A stretch of DNA of 64,000 nucleotides, taken from assembly GCF_900114455.1 (NCBI RefSeq), contig NZ_FOTC01000002.1, positions 777,012 to 841,011 of the forward strand, in the 5' to 3' direction. This DNA is from Halogranum rubrum (lineage in GTDB: Archaea > Halobacteriota > Halobacteria > Halobacteriales > Haloferacaceae). Under the pieces are notes generated by a model. That model was given only the letters and a program-made list of their open reading frames with translations, searched no databases and had not been told where the DNA came from. Below, one piece after another: positions 33,615-41,973 of the stretch. The translations under genes and the position numbers were made by a program. Within the stretch, counting starts at the first letter, position 1. The number at the start of each line of letters is the position of its first letter.

Positions 33615-34757
33615 TCAGTCCAGCAACTGCGCGGCGATGGTGTTGCGCAGAATCTCCGACGTTCCCTCGTAGATCTCGTTCAGTTTCGCGTCGCGGTAGT
33701 AGCGCTCGACGGGGAAGTCTTTCGTGTAGCCGTAGCCACCGTGAATCTGGATGCCCTCGTTGGCGACTTCGCGCGAGATCTCCGAGGCGTAGAGTTTCGC
33801 CTGTGCGGCCTCCTTGATGAATTTCTCGCCGCGAATCTTCTTGTCTGCGGCCTGGTGCATGAGGAGTTTGGCGCACTGGACCTTCGTATCCATGTCAGCC
33901 AACTTGTGCTGGATGGCCTGGAACCCCGAGATGGGCTGGTCGAACTGCTCGCGGTCCTGCGAGTACTGGAGCGAATCTTCGAGTGCGGCGCGAGCGATAC
34001 CGATAGAGCGGGCGGCGATGGTGATGCGGCCACCGTTGAGCGTCTTCAGCGCGTGGACGAAGCCGTCGCCCTCCTCGCCGAGCAGGCGGTCCTCAGGGAT
34101 GCGCATGTCGTCGAAGCGGAGTTCGGCCGTCGGACAGCCTTTGTCGCCGAGTTTGTGCTCCGTCCCCTCGACGATGAACCCGTCGTCCTCCTCGGGGCGG
34201 ACGATGAGCGAGGAGATTCCTTTGTTTCCTGCCTCGGGGTCTGTCTTGGCGAAGAGCGTCACCGTGTCGGCGACGGAGCCGTTCGAAATCCAGAGTTTGC
34301 CGCCGTTGACGACGTACTCGTCGCCGTCTTTCTCCGCCGTCGTCGTCATCGCGGGCACGTCGCTGCCCGCACCGGCCTCCGAGAGGGCGAACGCGCCGAT
34401 GTCGGTGCCTTCGTTGACCGGCGTGAGATACTCCTGTTTCTGTTCCTCGTTCCCGAACTCGTAGAGCATGTTTCCCGCCAAACTCGTGTGGGCGGCGACG
34501 ATGGTGCCAAGCCCTCCAGAACCACGCGAAATCTCTTCGAGACCGATGGCGTAGGAGTGGTAGTCGAGACCTGCACCGCCGTACTCCTCGGGGAAAGGCA
34601 TCCCCATCAGTCCGAGCTTCGACATCTCGTCGACGAGGTCCTGCGGGAACTCGTCGTTCGCGTCGATGTCGGCGGCGACGGGTTTTATCTCCTCGTCGAC
34701 GAACTCCGAGACCATGTCTCGAATCTGCTTCTGTTCGGTGGAGAGACTGAAGTCCAT
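33615..34757 (-). CDS. Acyl-CoA dehydrogenase
   Basis: This second ACAD (380 aa) starts [20 protein letters not shown]. It has [33 protein letters not shown], the C-terminal [22 protein letters not shown] and GGYGYTKDF. It contains the family's usual Glu region in EGTSE. The sequence is clearly distinct from the paralogue at 1411-2553, suggesting a different acyl-CoA. ATG 34757 is supported by a TAAAG-containing element about 25 bases upstream. It would feed electrons to ETF. Confidence 0.94.
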   Translation of the reverse strand: MDFSLSTEQKQIRDMVSEFVDEEIKPVAADIDANDEFPQDLVDEMSKLGLMGMPFPEEYGGAGLDYHSYAIGLEEISRGSGGLGTIVAAHTSLAGNMLYEFGNEEQKQEYLTPVNEGTDIGAFALSEAGAGSDVPAMTTTAEKDGDEYVVNGGKLWISNGSVADTVTLFAKTDPEAGNKGISSLIVRPEEDDGFIVEGTEHKLGDKGCPTAELRFDDMRIPEDRLLGEEGDGFVHALKTLNGGRITIAARSIGIARAALEDSLQYSQDREQFDQPISGFQAIQHKLADMDTKVQCAKLLMHQAADKKIRGEKFIKEAAQAKLYASEISREVANEGIQIHGGYGYTKDFPVERYYRDAKLNEIYEGTSEILRNTIAAQLLD

Positions 34758-34869
34758 GGCCCAACCTTCGAGCCTCACCGCTTTAGGCTTTCTACATGGT
34801 TCATGGTGATTGACAGCGTCCTTGGGCACGACACTTTTTAGTCCCCGATTCTAATGGCCCTGTACTTGA

Positions 34870-35940
34870 ATGTCTGGAGACACACTTGACCGACCGCCCG
34901 GCGACGACACTGACCTCGCATGGTGCCACGAGGCAGTGCAGGGCGTCTCACGCACGTTTGCACTGACCGTCGACGTCCTCGACGAGCCGATGTCGTCGTA
35001 CATCTGTATCGGCTACCTCGTCTGTCGAATAGCCGACACGGTCGAGGATGCAGGCCACATCCCGCCGGCCGAACAGGCGCGCGTCCTCCGACTGTACGAC
35101 GCGGCACTCGACCCCGACGACGACACCGACATCGACGAGTTCGCTACCGCCGTCGCCCCCTTCGTTCCCGAAGAGCAGACGGCCGACTGGGACGTCGTCG
35201 TCAACGCCCCCCGAGTCGTTCGCACGTTCGAAGCCCTCCCCGACGACGTCCGTGAAGCGGTCACGCCGCCCGCCCGTGAACTCGTCCAAGGGATGGCGAT
35301 GTTCGTCGAGCGCTACGCCGACACCGACGGACTTCGTATCCAGTCTCGCGAGGAACTGGAGGAGTACTGTTACTACGCCGCGGGCACGGTCGGAAACCTC
35401 ATCACCAACCTCGTCACGCGCGGCGACATCGACGACGAGCGCCAGCGTCTCCTCTACGACACCGCCGAAGAGTTCGGTCTCCTCCTCCAACTCGTCAACG
35501 TCGCGAAAGACGTTCACAGCGACTACGAAGACGAGAACAACGTCTACCTCCCCGCCGACTGGTTGGCCGACGAAGGTGTCCCACAGGACGAGATCATCGA
35601 CCCGCGACACGAAACGAAGGCGGCGAACGTCGTCGCGCGGACGGCCACGCACGCGCGGTCGTTCCTCGACGACGCACAGACCTACCTCGAAACCGTCCCC
35701 CTCACGGACGGAAACACCATCGCGGCGTGGGGGATTCCGTACCTCCTCGCCGTCGGGACGCTCCGTGAACTCCTCGCCAATCCGGAAGCTGCTCTCTCCG
35801 AGCGCAGCGTCAAGGTGTCTCGTCAAGAGGTGTTCGCCGTCGTCTCGACGATGACCGACGGGAGTCGCGACTCGCTCGACGAACTTCGCGAGTCTATCCA
35901 ACGCGCACCCTATCACCGCGCTCAGACGCAGGCAGACTGA
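34870..35940 (+). CDS. Squalene/phytoene synthase family protein, probably squalene synthase
   Basis: The 356-residue enzyme has both aspartate-rich motifs of trans-isoprenyl diphosphate head-to-head synthases, D56-TVE-D60 and D214-VHS-D218 (VNVAKDVHSDYEDENNVYLP). It also has the CIGYLVCRIADT segment. The long C-terminal part and the ENNVYLP phrase favour squalene synthase over carotenoid CrtB. It would condense two farnesyl diphosphates to squalene, abundant in haloarchaeal membranes. No carotenoid genes are adjacent. It is divergent from acyl-CoA dehydrogenase. Confidence 0.88.
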   Translation: MSGDTLDRPPGDDTDLAWCHEAVQGVSRTFALTVDVLDEPMSSYICIGYLVCRIADTVEDAGHIPPAEQARVLRLYDAALDPDDDTDIDEFATAVAPFVPEEQTADWDVVVNAPRVVRTFEALPDDVREAVTPPARELVQGMAMFVERYADTDGLRIQSREELEEYCYYAAGTVGNLITNLVTRGDIDDERQRLLYDTAEEFGLLLQLVNVAKDVHSDYEDENNVYLPADWLADEGVPQDEIIDPRHETKAANVVARTATHARSFLDDAQTYLETVPLTDGNTIAAWGIPYLLAVGTLRELLANPEAALSERSVKVSRQEVFAVVSTMTDGSRDSLDELRESIQRAPYHRAQTQAD

Positions 35941-35949
35941 GGTATCTCC

Positions 35950-36144
35950 TCAGGGCTCTCGGGCCGGACCGTGAATCACCGGAAACGACGTCTCGCAGGC
36001 GTCACACGTCGCGGTCGCTTCAGACAAATCTTCACGTCCGTCGTCTCCTTCTCCTGGTTCTGCGGTCACGAACCGTCGACCCGTCGGCAGTGAGAGATAC
36101 GTCGACGCGCCACAGGCCGGACAGGAGACACTGATGAGTCCCAT
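35950..36144 (-). CDS. Small zinc-ribbon protein, 64 aa
   Basis: Two CxxC knuckles (SCPACG near residue 8 and TCDACE near residue 47) are separated by 38 residues of acidic linker, consistent with one zinc ribbon. It ends ten bases after the convergent squalene synthase gene. No functional hint from neighbours. Confidence 0.75.
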   Translation of the reverse strand: MGLISVSCPACGASTYLSLPTGRRFVTAEPGEGDDGREDLSEATATCDACETSFPVIHGPAREP

Positions 36145-36172
36145 ACGTTCGACAGCGCCGCCGCCCGTTTAG

Positions 36173-36733
36173 CTACAACGACCGCTGGCGACGCCACTCG
36201 ACGAGGTCAGCCCGGTCACGGGTGTCCGGCGGTAAGTCGGTGAACCACCGCGCGTCCGATATCTCCTCGTCGGGGTCGTCGATGTGTGGTTCGTAGGTCA
36301 GCGCACGGGCTTCGAACACCGGGAGGACGCCCCACGTGCGATAGCCGTCACACTCGATGTGGACGCGGGTCGCCATCGCCAACCCATCGTACTCGGCGTC
36401 GACACCCGCCTCCTCGGCGAGTTCGCGCTCGGCAGCCTCGCGGAACGTCTCGTCGCCGTCGACGCCGCCACCCGGAAGCACCCACTTGTCGACACCGTCG
36501 TGGCGGACCAAGAGGAGTGCTCCCGAGTCACGGTAGACGATGGTGTGTGCGCCGAACGGTGCCCCGCTCTGTCGGACCCGTGTAGCGAGCGTCCGAAACC
36601 GACGGCGCGAGACGCGCTTGGTCCGGTCGTGTTGGAGGAAGTCGTCGTGACGCTCGTCGAGCGTGTGATACGCTTGCTCGGCCTGTTGGTCCGCTTCGTC
36701 TGCGAGGAACCAGAGTTCGTCGAACGTCGTCAT
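36173..36733 (-). CDS. Nudix hydrolase
   Basis: The 186-residue protein has an N-terminal helical extension (WFLADEADQQAEQAYHTLDERHDDFLQ) of the type called NUDIX_N or 'hydrolase of X-linked moieties' helper. It then has a standard Nudix box GGGVDGDETFREAAERELAEEAG at about 88-110, with the metal-binding Glu residues. The LLLVRHDGVDKWVLPGG strand precedes it. It would hydrolyse a nucleoside diphosphate derivative; the substrate is unknown. The zinc-ribbon gene lies 28 bases downstream on the same strand. Confidence 0.9.
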   Translation of the reverse strand: MTTFDELWFLADEADQQAEQAYHTLDERHDDFLQHDRTKRVSRRRFRTLATRVRQSGAPFGAHTIVYRDSGALLLVRHDGVDKWVLPGGGVDGDETFREAAERELAEEAGVDAEYDGLAMATRVHIECDGYRTWGVLPVFEARALTYEPHIDDPDEEISDARWFTDLPPDTRDRADLVEWRRQRSL

Positions 36734-36849
36734 TGCCCGTCGTCGTCAGGCGGTCGAGAGCGATACAGACGAGAGATAACCGACATACACTGCAGTAGAG
36801 AGCCAGGGAAAAAGAGGGCTTCGACGCTATCCGCAGGCGAATCATCGGC

Positions 36850-36858
36850 CTTTTATCC
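36850..36858 (+). promoter_or_regulatory. TATA box for the 71-aa protein gene
   Basis: CTTTTATCC lies about 20 bases before ATG 36879. Confidence 0.45.
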
Positions 36859-36878
36859 GGAGCGATGGAAGCGCTGGT

Positions 36879-37094
36879 ATGAGCTTCGAGAAAGACGACA
36901 AGGTCGTCCTGAACGACAAGCACAGCGAGTTCGACGGCGAGACGGGAACCGTCACGCAAGTGATGGAGTCGATGTTCGGCGAAGCGACGTACACGGTCAG
37001 CTTCGACGACGGACAGGAAGTCGGCATCGCCGCCGACCAGCTGGAGGCCGCCGCTGACGACGCCGACGCTGACGCTGACGACGACGAAGAGTAA
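36879..37094 (+). CDS. Small SH3/KOW-like (DUF1918-type) acidic protein, 71 aa
   Basis: Residues 1-50 form a small beta barrel: DKVVLNDKHSEFDGETGTVTQVMES, then ATYTVSFDDGQEVGIAADQLE. This resembles DUF1918/KOW-type domains. The last 20 residues are a pure Asp/Glu/Ala tail. A TATA box at leaderless spacing supports expression. It may bind nucleic acid or protein; no function is known. Confidence 0.75.
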   Translation: MSFEKDDKVVLNDKHSEFDGETGTVTQVMESMFGEATYTVSFDDGQEVGIAADQLEAAADDADADADDDEE

Positions 37095-37170
37095 TCGAGT
37101 CGATTCGTCTCGACCGGTCTCCGAGGAACGAGCAGTAGCCCTTTTTCGTTGCGCTCTCGTAGCCACCCTC

Positions 37171-37611
37171 ATGGCTAGCGTTCCGTTTCACTATATCGAC
37201 CTCCGTGCGTTCTGCTACGCGACCGAAGACGAGAAACGCGTCACCGAGGCGCTTCGGACGTTCCTCCCCGAGGAGGCCGAAATCGACCGGGTAGAGAACG
37301 CCGGCCACCACGGGGACCGTATCGTCGTCCTCTCCTCGCGCGTCGAACGCGCAGACGAGGTGCGACACATCCTCAGTCGACTCAGTGAACTCCCAGACAT
37401 CGAGACGGTAAAGTCCGAACTCGACCACCGCGTCGACGACAACTGTGCGTTCTTCTTGACGCTCGACAAGCAGGCCGCGTTCAAAGGCGAGGTCAAACGA
37501 GGCGCGGGTCTCACGCTCCGGGCGAAGGTCGAAGCCTATCCCGCGAAGCGCGAGGCGGCCATCGAGAACGCCCGAAGCGCGCTCGAAGACGTGCAGGCGA
37601 CTGCCGAGTGA
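37171..37611 (+). CDS. COG1325-type RNA-binding protein (predicted exosome-associated)
   Basis: The 146-residue protein starts VPFHYIDLRAFCYATEDEKRVTEALRTFLP and includes a GHHGDRIVVLSSRV segment and CAFFLTLDKQAAFKGEV. This matches the archaeal RNA-binding family COG1325, proposed to work with the exosome and ribosomal RNA maturation. No exosome genes are in this window. It is convergent with the thioredoxin-like gene. Confidence 0.85.
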   Translation: MASVPFHYIDLRAFCYATEDEKRVTEALRTFLPEEAEIDRVENAGHHGDRIVVLSSRVERADEVRHILSRLSELPDIETVKSELDHRVDDNCAFFLTLDKQAAFKGEVKRGAGLTLRAKVEAYPAKREAAIENARSALEDVQATAE

Positions 37612-37623
37612 GAGGGTCGAACG

Positions 37624-38190
37624 TCAGTTCTCGTCTTTCCACTTGATAGAGCACCCACGAGAGGGGACGTCGTCGAGTGAGACGTCGTCACCGGCGAGAA
37701 CGGCGTCGATGGCCTGTCGGACGTAGAACTCCGAAGGCTCGTCGTCGGGGTTGGGCGCGTCGTCCAGCCGACCGTGATACGCGAGGACGAACTCGTCGCC
37801 GTCGCGGACGAACAAGAAGGGGTCTGGCGTACAGACCGCGCCGTACTCGCGGGCGACCGCTTGTGACTCGTCCCGCAGGTACGCGTCGTACTGGATTCGG
37901 CCGTCTCGAACCCACTCCTGCATCGCCTCGAACGAGTCGTCGGGGTACTCCTCGGCGTCGTTGGAGTTGATGCCGACGACGCCGACGTCGTCGTACTCGA
38001 CGGCGATGTCGTTCAGGAGGGGAATCTTCGCCTTCGCGTAGGGGCAGTGGTTACAGGTGAAGACGACGAGGAGCGCCTCGTTGTCCGCAAAGGAGTCGAG
38101 CGAGTACGTCTCACCGTCCGTCCCGGGGAGGTCGAACGTCGGTGCGGCGTCGCCACGCGACAGTTCCGAATCGGATTCCATCATCACCAT
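37624..38190 (-). CDS. Thioredoxin-fold peroxiredoxin/TlpA-like protein
   Basis: The 188-residue protein has an AhpC/TSA-type core: APTFDLPGTDGETYSLDSF, LLVVFTCNHCPYAKAKIP with a C46-x2-C49 pair, VVGINSNDAEEYPDDSFEAMQEW and a cis-Pro region CTPDPFLFV. It belongs to the cytosolic thioredoxin-family group with CNHCPY. Its role is probably reduction of disulfides or peroxides. Three Met codons (38190, 38184, 38181) could start it. Confidence 0.88.
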   Translation of the reverse strand: MVMMESDSELSRGDAAPTFDLPGTDGETYSLDSFADNEALLVVFTCNHCPYAKAKIPLLNDIAVEYDDVGVVGINSNDAEEYPDDSFEAMQEWVRDGRIQYDAYLRDESQAVAREYGAVCTPDPFLFVRDGDEFVLAYHGRLDDAPNPDDEPSEFYVRQAIDAVLAGDDVSLDDVPSRGCSIKWKDEN

Positions 38191-38274
38191 GGTCGTCTCA
38201 CTGTTGGGTCGTCACGAACTAATTCGTTCTGGAGAGTGGGCGAGACAACAGGGCCTCGTTACCGATGAATCAGC

Positions 38275-38282
38275 CTTTATGC
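38275..38282 (+). promoter_or_regulatory. TATA box for the J-domain/ferredoxin gene
   Basis: CTTTATGC lies 22 bases before GTG 38305, arguing that GTG is the true leaderless start. Confidence 0.6.
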
Positions 38283-38304
38283 CTCCCGTCTCCTAACCTC
38301 GCGT

Positions 38305-39021
38305 GTGGCTTCTCCGTTCGAGATTCTCGGTATCGACGCCGACGCGGACGACGACGAAATCGTCCGCGCGTACAGAGAGCGAGTGAAAGCGGTCCATCCC
38401 GACCAAGGCGGGTCGACACGCGAGTTCTTGGCCGTCCAACGCGCCTACGAACTGCTACAGAACGGGAACGGAGACGCGTCTCTCGATGTCGGAGACGACG
38501 CCGAGCGTGCGACCGAGACGGGCGACGAAGAACCCGCTTCTTCGTCTGAGGCGACCAACGGGGCTGGCCAGGACCCCGAACCGGAGGACGTGGCGGAAGG
38601 CTACCGAGTCGAGTACCTCAACTACGAGACGCTCTCGGACCACGGGTGGGACCTCGGTGACGACGACTTGTTCGAGAAGGCTGCCGACGCGGACCTCTCA
38701 CCCGAAGACTACGGAGTGCTGTCGTTCACCGACGACCGGAATCTGCTCGCTGCCGCCGAGAAGTCGGGCTACGCGTGGCCCTTCGCCTGCCGCGGCGGAG
38801 CCTGTGCGAACTGTGCTATCGCCGTCGTCGAGGGCGAAGTCGAGATGCCCTCGAACCACATCCTCTCACAGGAGATGGTCGACCGCGGCTTGCGACTCTC
38901 CTGTATCAGCGTCCCGAAGACGGAGGAGTTGAAGATTCTCTACAACGTGAAGTCGCTACCCGGTCTCGACGAACTGCGACTCCCGGCCCAGCAGTTCGAC
39001 AAGGCACGCTCGAACGACTGA
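38305..39021 (+). CDS. J-domain / 2Fe-2S ferredoxin fusion protein
   Basis: Residues 1-55 form a DnaJ J-domain (FEILGIDADADDDEIVRAYRERV with HPD at 31-33). A 40-residue acidic linker follows. Residues 95-238 are a haloarchaeal plant-type ferredoxin with cluster ligands C162-x4-C167-x2-C170-x29-C200 (ACRGGACANC, then LSCISV) and a hydrophilic insertion (DLFEKAADADLSPEDYG). It may deliver electrons to a client recruited through Hsp70, or use the J-domain for cluster insertion. The GTG start is supported by the TATA spacing. Confidence 0.9.
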   Translation: MASPFEILGIDADADDDEIVRAYRERVKAVHPDQGGSTREFLAVQRAYELLQNGNGDASLDVGDDAERATETGDEEPASSSEATNGAGQDPEPEDVAEGYRVEYLNYETLSDHGWDLGDDDLFEKAADADLSPEDYGVLSFTDDRNLLAAAEKSGYAWPFACRGGACANCAIAVVEGEVEMPSNHILSQEMVDRGLRLSCISVPKTEELKILYNVKSLPGLDELRLPAQQFDKARSND

Positions 39022-39118
39022 GGGCAGAACGCTAAAACCCGACTGCTACGTACGTACGGGTTCTGATGAACTGGAACATCTGTTGTGAGGCCCCGACCGA
39101 CGCCGACCGCGGGGTTCT

Positions 39119-40531
39119 ATGAGTCGGCGTTCTCGACGTCGCCTTCGAATCGTCTTCGCGTCGCTGCTCGCCATCTCGGTGGTCGCCGTCGGTTACGGGT
39201 TCGCGCAGTCGTCGTCGGAGACGACCTTCGAATCGCATCTGACCGGGGACGGCGACGTCGACAGAGACGCTCGCATCGCCCCCGAAGCAGAGGGTATCAC
39301 TGTCGTCGCGACCGACTCGAACTCGTGGCGCGGCGAACGCAGCGAAGGGCCGCGTGCGCTCGCCGAACTCGTCGCGTTCGACTCCGACGGGCGCGTTCTC
39401 TACTACAACGATTCGCACACTCGATACTGGGACGTCGACCCCGTCGAGGGAACACAGACGACTGTCGAGTACTCCTACGCCGACCACCTCGAACCGGAAG
39501 CGTGCCCGACGACGTGGAACCCCCGTGAGTACGGCGTCGACCAAGAGACGTGGGACACGTACTACGACGTCCACAGCCAAACCGGTGCCTGCACCTTCAA
39601 CGGCGTCGAGCGAGTGAACCTCTCGACCGGTGACGTCGAACAGGTCTGGGGTCACGCGACTCCGGGCAAAGAGGCGACCCGATACCACGACGTCGACCGA
39701 CTCAACGAGACGCACCTCGTCGTCGCCGACATCTACTTCGACGGCGTGTTCGTCGTGAACACCGAGACCGACGAAGTCGAGTGGCGCTGGAACGCGTCAG
39801 AGTCGTTCCCGACCGACGAGACGGGTGACGAGTTCCCGAAAGACTGGTCGCACATCAACGACGTCGAGGTACTCGACGACGGTCGTATCATGGTCAGTCC
39901 CCGGAACATGGACCGCGTCATCTTCGTCGTTCCCCAGTCGAAGACGGTCGACACCGAGTGGACGCTCGGCGAGGAGGACGACTACGACGTCCTCTACGAG
40001 CAGCACAACCCCGACTTCATCAACGAGAGCAACGGTGGCCCGGCGGTCATCGTCGCGGACAGCGAGAACAACCGCGTCCTCGAGTATCAGCGGACCGACG
40101 GCGGCGAGTGGGAACAGACGTGGATCTGGCGCGACGGCCGGATGCAGTGGCCCCGCGACGCCGACCGACTGCCCAACGGTCACACGTTGATCGCAGATTC
40201 GAACGGCAACCGCGTCTTCGAAGTCGACGAGAACGGGACGGTCGTCTGGGACCTCAACATCGCGTTCCCCTACGAAGCCGAGCGATTAGAGACGGGCGAC
40301 GAGTCGACGAACGGCCCGAGCGCACAGTCCGGCAACGTCGCGTCTCGTACCGGGACTGTCGGCGACCGGTTTTGGATCAGCGTCAAGAACTTCCTCCCGG
40401 GTCGGTATCTGAACGGGCTGATGTACATCACACCGGTCTGGATGGGTCTTCCCGAACTGATCGCAATCCTGCTGGGTGTGCTCACCCTCGTGACGTGGGG
40501 TGGCGTCGAAGCGCGGTGGCGACTTCGCTGA
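39119..40531 (+). CDS. Membrane-bound arylsulfotransferase-like beta-propeller protein
   Basis: The 470-residue protein has an N-terminal TM helix (IVFASLLAISVVAVGYGF, 10-28), and a C-terminal TM helix (about 445-463, LIAILLGVLTLVTWGG). Between them is a repeated WD/PQQ-like propeller: AELVAFDSDGRVLYYND, DVDRLNETHLVVADIY, HINDVEVLDDGRIMVSPRN, DADRLPNGHTLIADSNGNRV. The H-D-x-x-x-L-x-x-G pattern matches arylsulfotransferase (ASST) family proteins of haloarchaea. The active-site His was not confirmed. Likely extracellular, possibly acting on glycans. Confidence 0.85.
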   Translation: MSRRSRRRLRIVFASLLAISVVAVGYGFAQSSSETTFESHLTGDGDVDRDARIAPEAEGITVVATDSNSWRGERSEGPRALAELVAFDSDGRVLYYNDSHTRYWDVDPVEGTQTTVEYSYADHLEPEACPTTWNPREYGVDQETWDTYYDVHSQTGACTFNGVERVNLSTGDVEQVWGHATPGKEATRYHDVDRLNETHLVVADIYFDGVFVVNTETDEVEWRWNASESFPTDETGDEFPKDWSHINDVEVLDDGRIMVSPRNMDRVIFVVPQSKTVDTEWTLGEEDDYDVLYEQHNPDFINESNGGPAVIVADSENNRVLEYQRTDGGEWEQTWIWRDGRMQWPRDADRLPNGHTLIADSNGNRVFEVDENGTVVWDLNIAFPYEAERLETGDESTNGPSAQSGNVASRTGTVGDRFWISVKNFLPGRYLNGLMYITPVWMGLPELIAILLGVLTLVTWGGVEARWRLR

Positions 40532-40665
40532 GGCTCACACCCTCGGGGGACCGACTCGATGCGTGGTTCTCTTTCGTCGCCGATTTCGACGATGCCGGAG
40601 AGCTCTCTTCTCCGCTATGAGTCAAATTCGGCATAGTAAACTGCCAGTGTGATTCAGTTGCCACA

Positions 40666-41274
40666 ATGGACGCTCAACTCGGCTCTCTACTCGAATGGTT
40701 CGATTTGAAGGACGAACGCCGGACGGGGTGGGAACTGCGGAAGGTCCGCTCACCGGAGTCTGTTGCGGACCACTCTTGGGGGACAGCAGCGCTTTGTCTG
40801 CTCTATGCCGAGGAAGCACAGGTCGACCGTCAGAAGGCAGTGACGATGGCACTCATCCACGATCTCGGAGAGGCCCGAACGGGAGACATCCCGACACGTG
40901 CGGAAGACGGACGCCAAACCACTAGCGGGCCGGAGAAGGAAGCTGCTGAACGGAGTGCGGTGACCGATCTTGTCGGGCCTTTTGAGGAGGGCGAACTGCT
41001 ACCACTGTGGGAAGAGTACGAGGCCCGTGACACCGAGACCGCTCACTTCGTGAAGGATATGGATCTGATCGAGAACTGTCTTCAAGCACTCAAGTACGAG
41101 ACGCAGAGCCGGTACGACGAAACCGAGCCAAACGAGCATTTCTCTGCGTTCGACAACCTCGACGAGTTCTTTGCAACGGCTGCCCCACGCCTGCAGACGG
41201 AACTGGGCGAGAATCTGTTCGAGCAAATCAAAACAGCGTACGAACGAGAAATCGGTCGGCCCTGCCAGATTTGA
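40666..41274 (+). CDS. HD-domain phosphohydrolase (YfbR-like)
   Basis: The 202-residue protein has the HD-domain metal residues: H in PESVADHSWGTA, the HD pair in ALIHDLGEARTGDIPT, and a downstream Asp in HFVKDMDLIENC. The order and YfbR-like phrase suggest a nucleotide or 5'-deoxynucleotide phosphohydrolase (HDDC2/YfbR group). Codons are slightly less GC-biased than in neighbours (more AAG, TTT, GAT). It stands alone with a CATAGTAAA-type element upstream. Confidence 0.88.
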   Translation: MDAQLGSLLEWFDLKDERRTGWELRKVRSPESVADHSWGTAALCLLYAEEAQVDRQKAVTMALIHDLGEARTGDIPTRAEDGRQTTSGPEKEAAERSAVTDLVGPFEEGELLPLWEEYEARDTETAHFVKDMDLIENCLQALKYETQSRYDETEPNEHFSAFDNLDEFFATAAPRLQTELGENLFEQIKTAYEREIGRPCQI

Positions 41275-41328
41275 ATCTCCAACAGCCTCGTAACGTCGCT
41301 CTTTGGGAACACACACTCTCTAGAAGCT

Positions 41329-41347
41329 GCGTCGGTTTGACCGACGC
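41329..41347. promoter_or_regulatory. Perfect 8-bp hairpin between HD and Lrp genes
   Basis: GCGTCGGT-TTG-ACCGACGC is a perfect inverted repeat, bounded by AGCT on each side. It could be a terminator for the HD gene, an operator for the Lrp operon, or an RNA element. No T-run follows. Confidence 0.4.
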
Positions 41348-41455
41348 TGTAAGCTAGGACTCGAACAGCGATGAAGGCGGGTTATCCTCTGAAACTACGC
41401 CCAGGTTCTTCAATTCTGTATCGTAGTATATCGTGTATTGCGTCGGTGGCAAACC

Positions 41456-41463
41456 CTTTTATT
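41456..41463 (+). promoter_or_regulatory. TATA box for the lrp-aminotransferase operon
   Basis: CTTTTATT lies 21 bases before ATG 41485 and decides that start over a longer frame. Confidence 0.6.
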
Positions 41464-41484
41464 CGTGACGGATACGGAGTCTAC

Positions 41485-41973
41485 ATGGACGCGAAACGGG
41501 AACTCCTCGACCTCTTGCTCTCGAACGCCCGCGAAGACACCACCGACCTCGCACGACAGACCGGGCTCGACGCCGCAGAAGTCGAGAGTCTCATCGCGGA
41601 ACTGGAAGCCGACGGGACGGTACTTGGCTATCAGGCCGTCGTCGACTGGGACCGCGTCGACGGCGAACACGTGCAAGCGGAAGTGGAACTGAACGTCGAA
41701 CTCGACCGTGAAACGGGCTACGAAGAGATTGCCCGGCGCATCACGAAGTTCCCGCAGGTCGCCTCGTTGCGACTCATCAGCGGTGACTACGACTTCGCCA
41801 TCGACGTCGAAGGCGAGTCGATGCACGACGTCTCGAACTTCGTCTCCGAGCAGATTGCCCCGATTCCGGAAGTCACCCAGACAGTGACGCACTTCGTCAT
41901 GGAGACCTACAAGGAACGGGGCATCGAGTTCGGTGACCGCGACGACGACGATAGACTCTCGGTCTCACCATGA
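41485..41973 (+). CDS. Lrp/AsnC family regulator
   Basis: The 162-residue protein has an N-terminal HTH (ELLDLLLSNAREDTTDLARQTGLDAAEVESLIAEL), a short linker and an alpha-beta RAM effector domain (VQAEVELNVELDRETGYEEIARRI, VASLRLISGDYDFAIDVEGESM). It overlaps the aminotransferase gene by four bases (ATGA). In haloarchaea such pairs couple amino-acid sensing to the adjacent transaminase, so it probably controls this operon. The effector is not known. Confidence 0.93.
   Translation: MDAKRELLDLLLSNAREDTTDLARQTGLDAAEVESLIAELEADGTVLGYQAVVDWDRVDGEHVQAEVELNVELDRETGYEEIARRITKFPQVASLRLISGDYDFAIDVEGESMHDVSNFVSEQIAPIPEVTQTVTHFVMETYKERGIEFGDRDDDDRLSVSP

Noticed and set aside
31697-33817. 706-codon plus-strand frame spanning MscS and the M14 lipoprotein
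   Set aside because: A shadow of out-of-frame GC-rich coding sequence, dominated by Arg and Pro; both true genes have domains and promoters.
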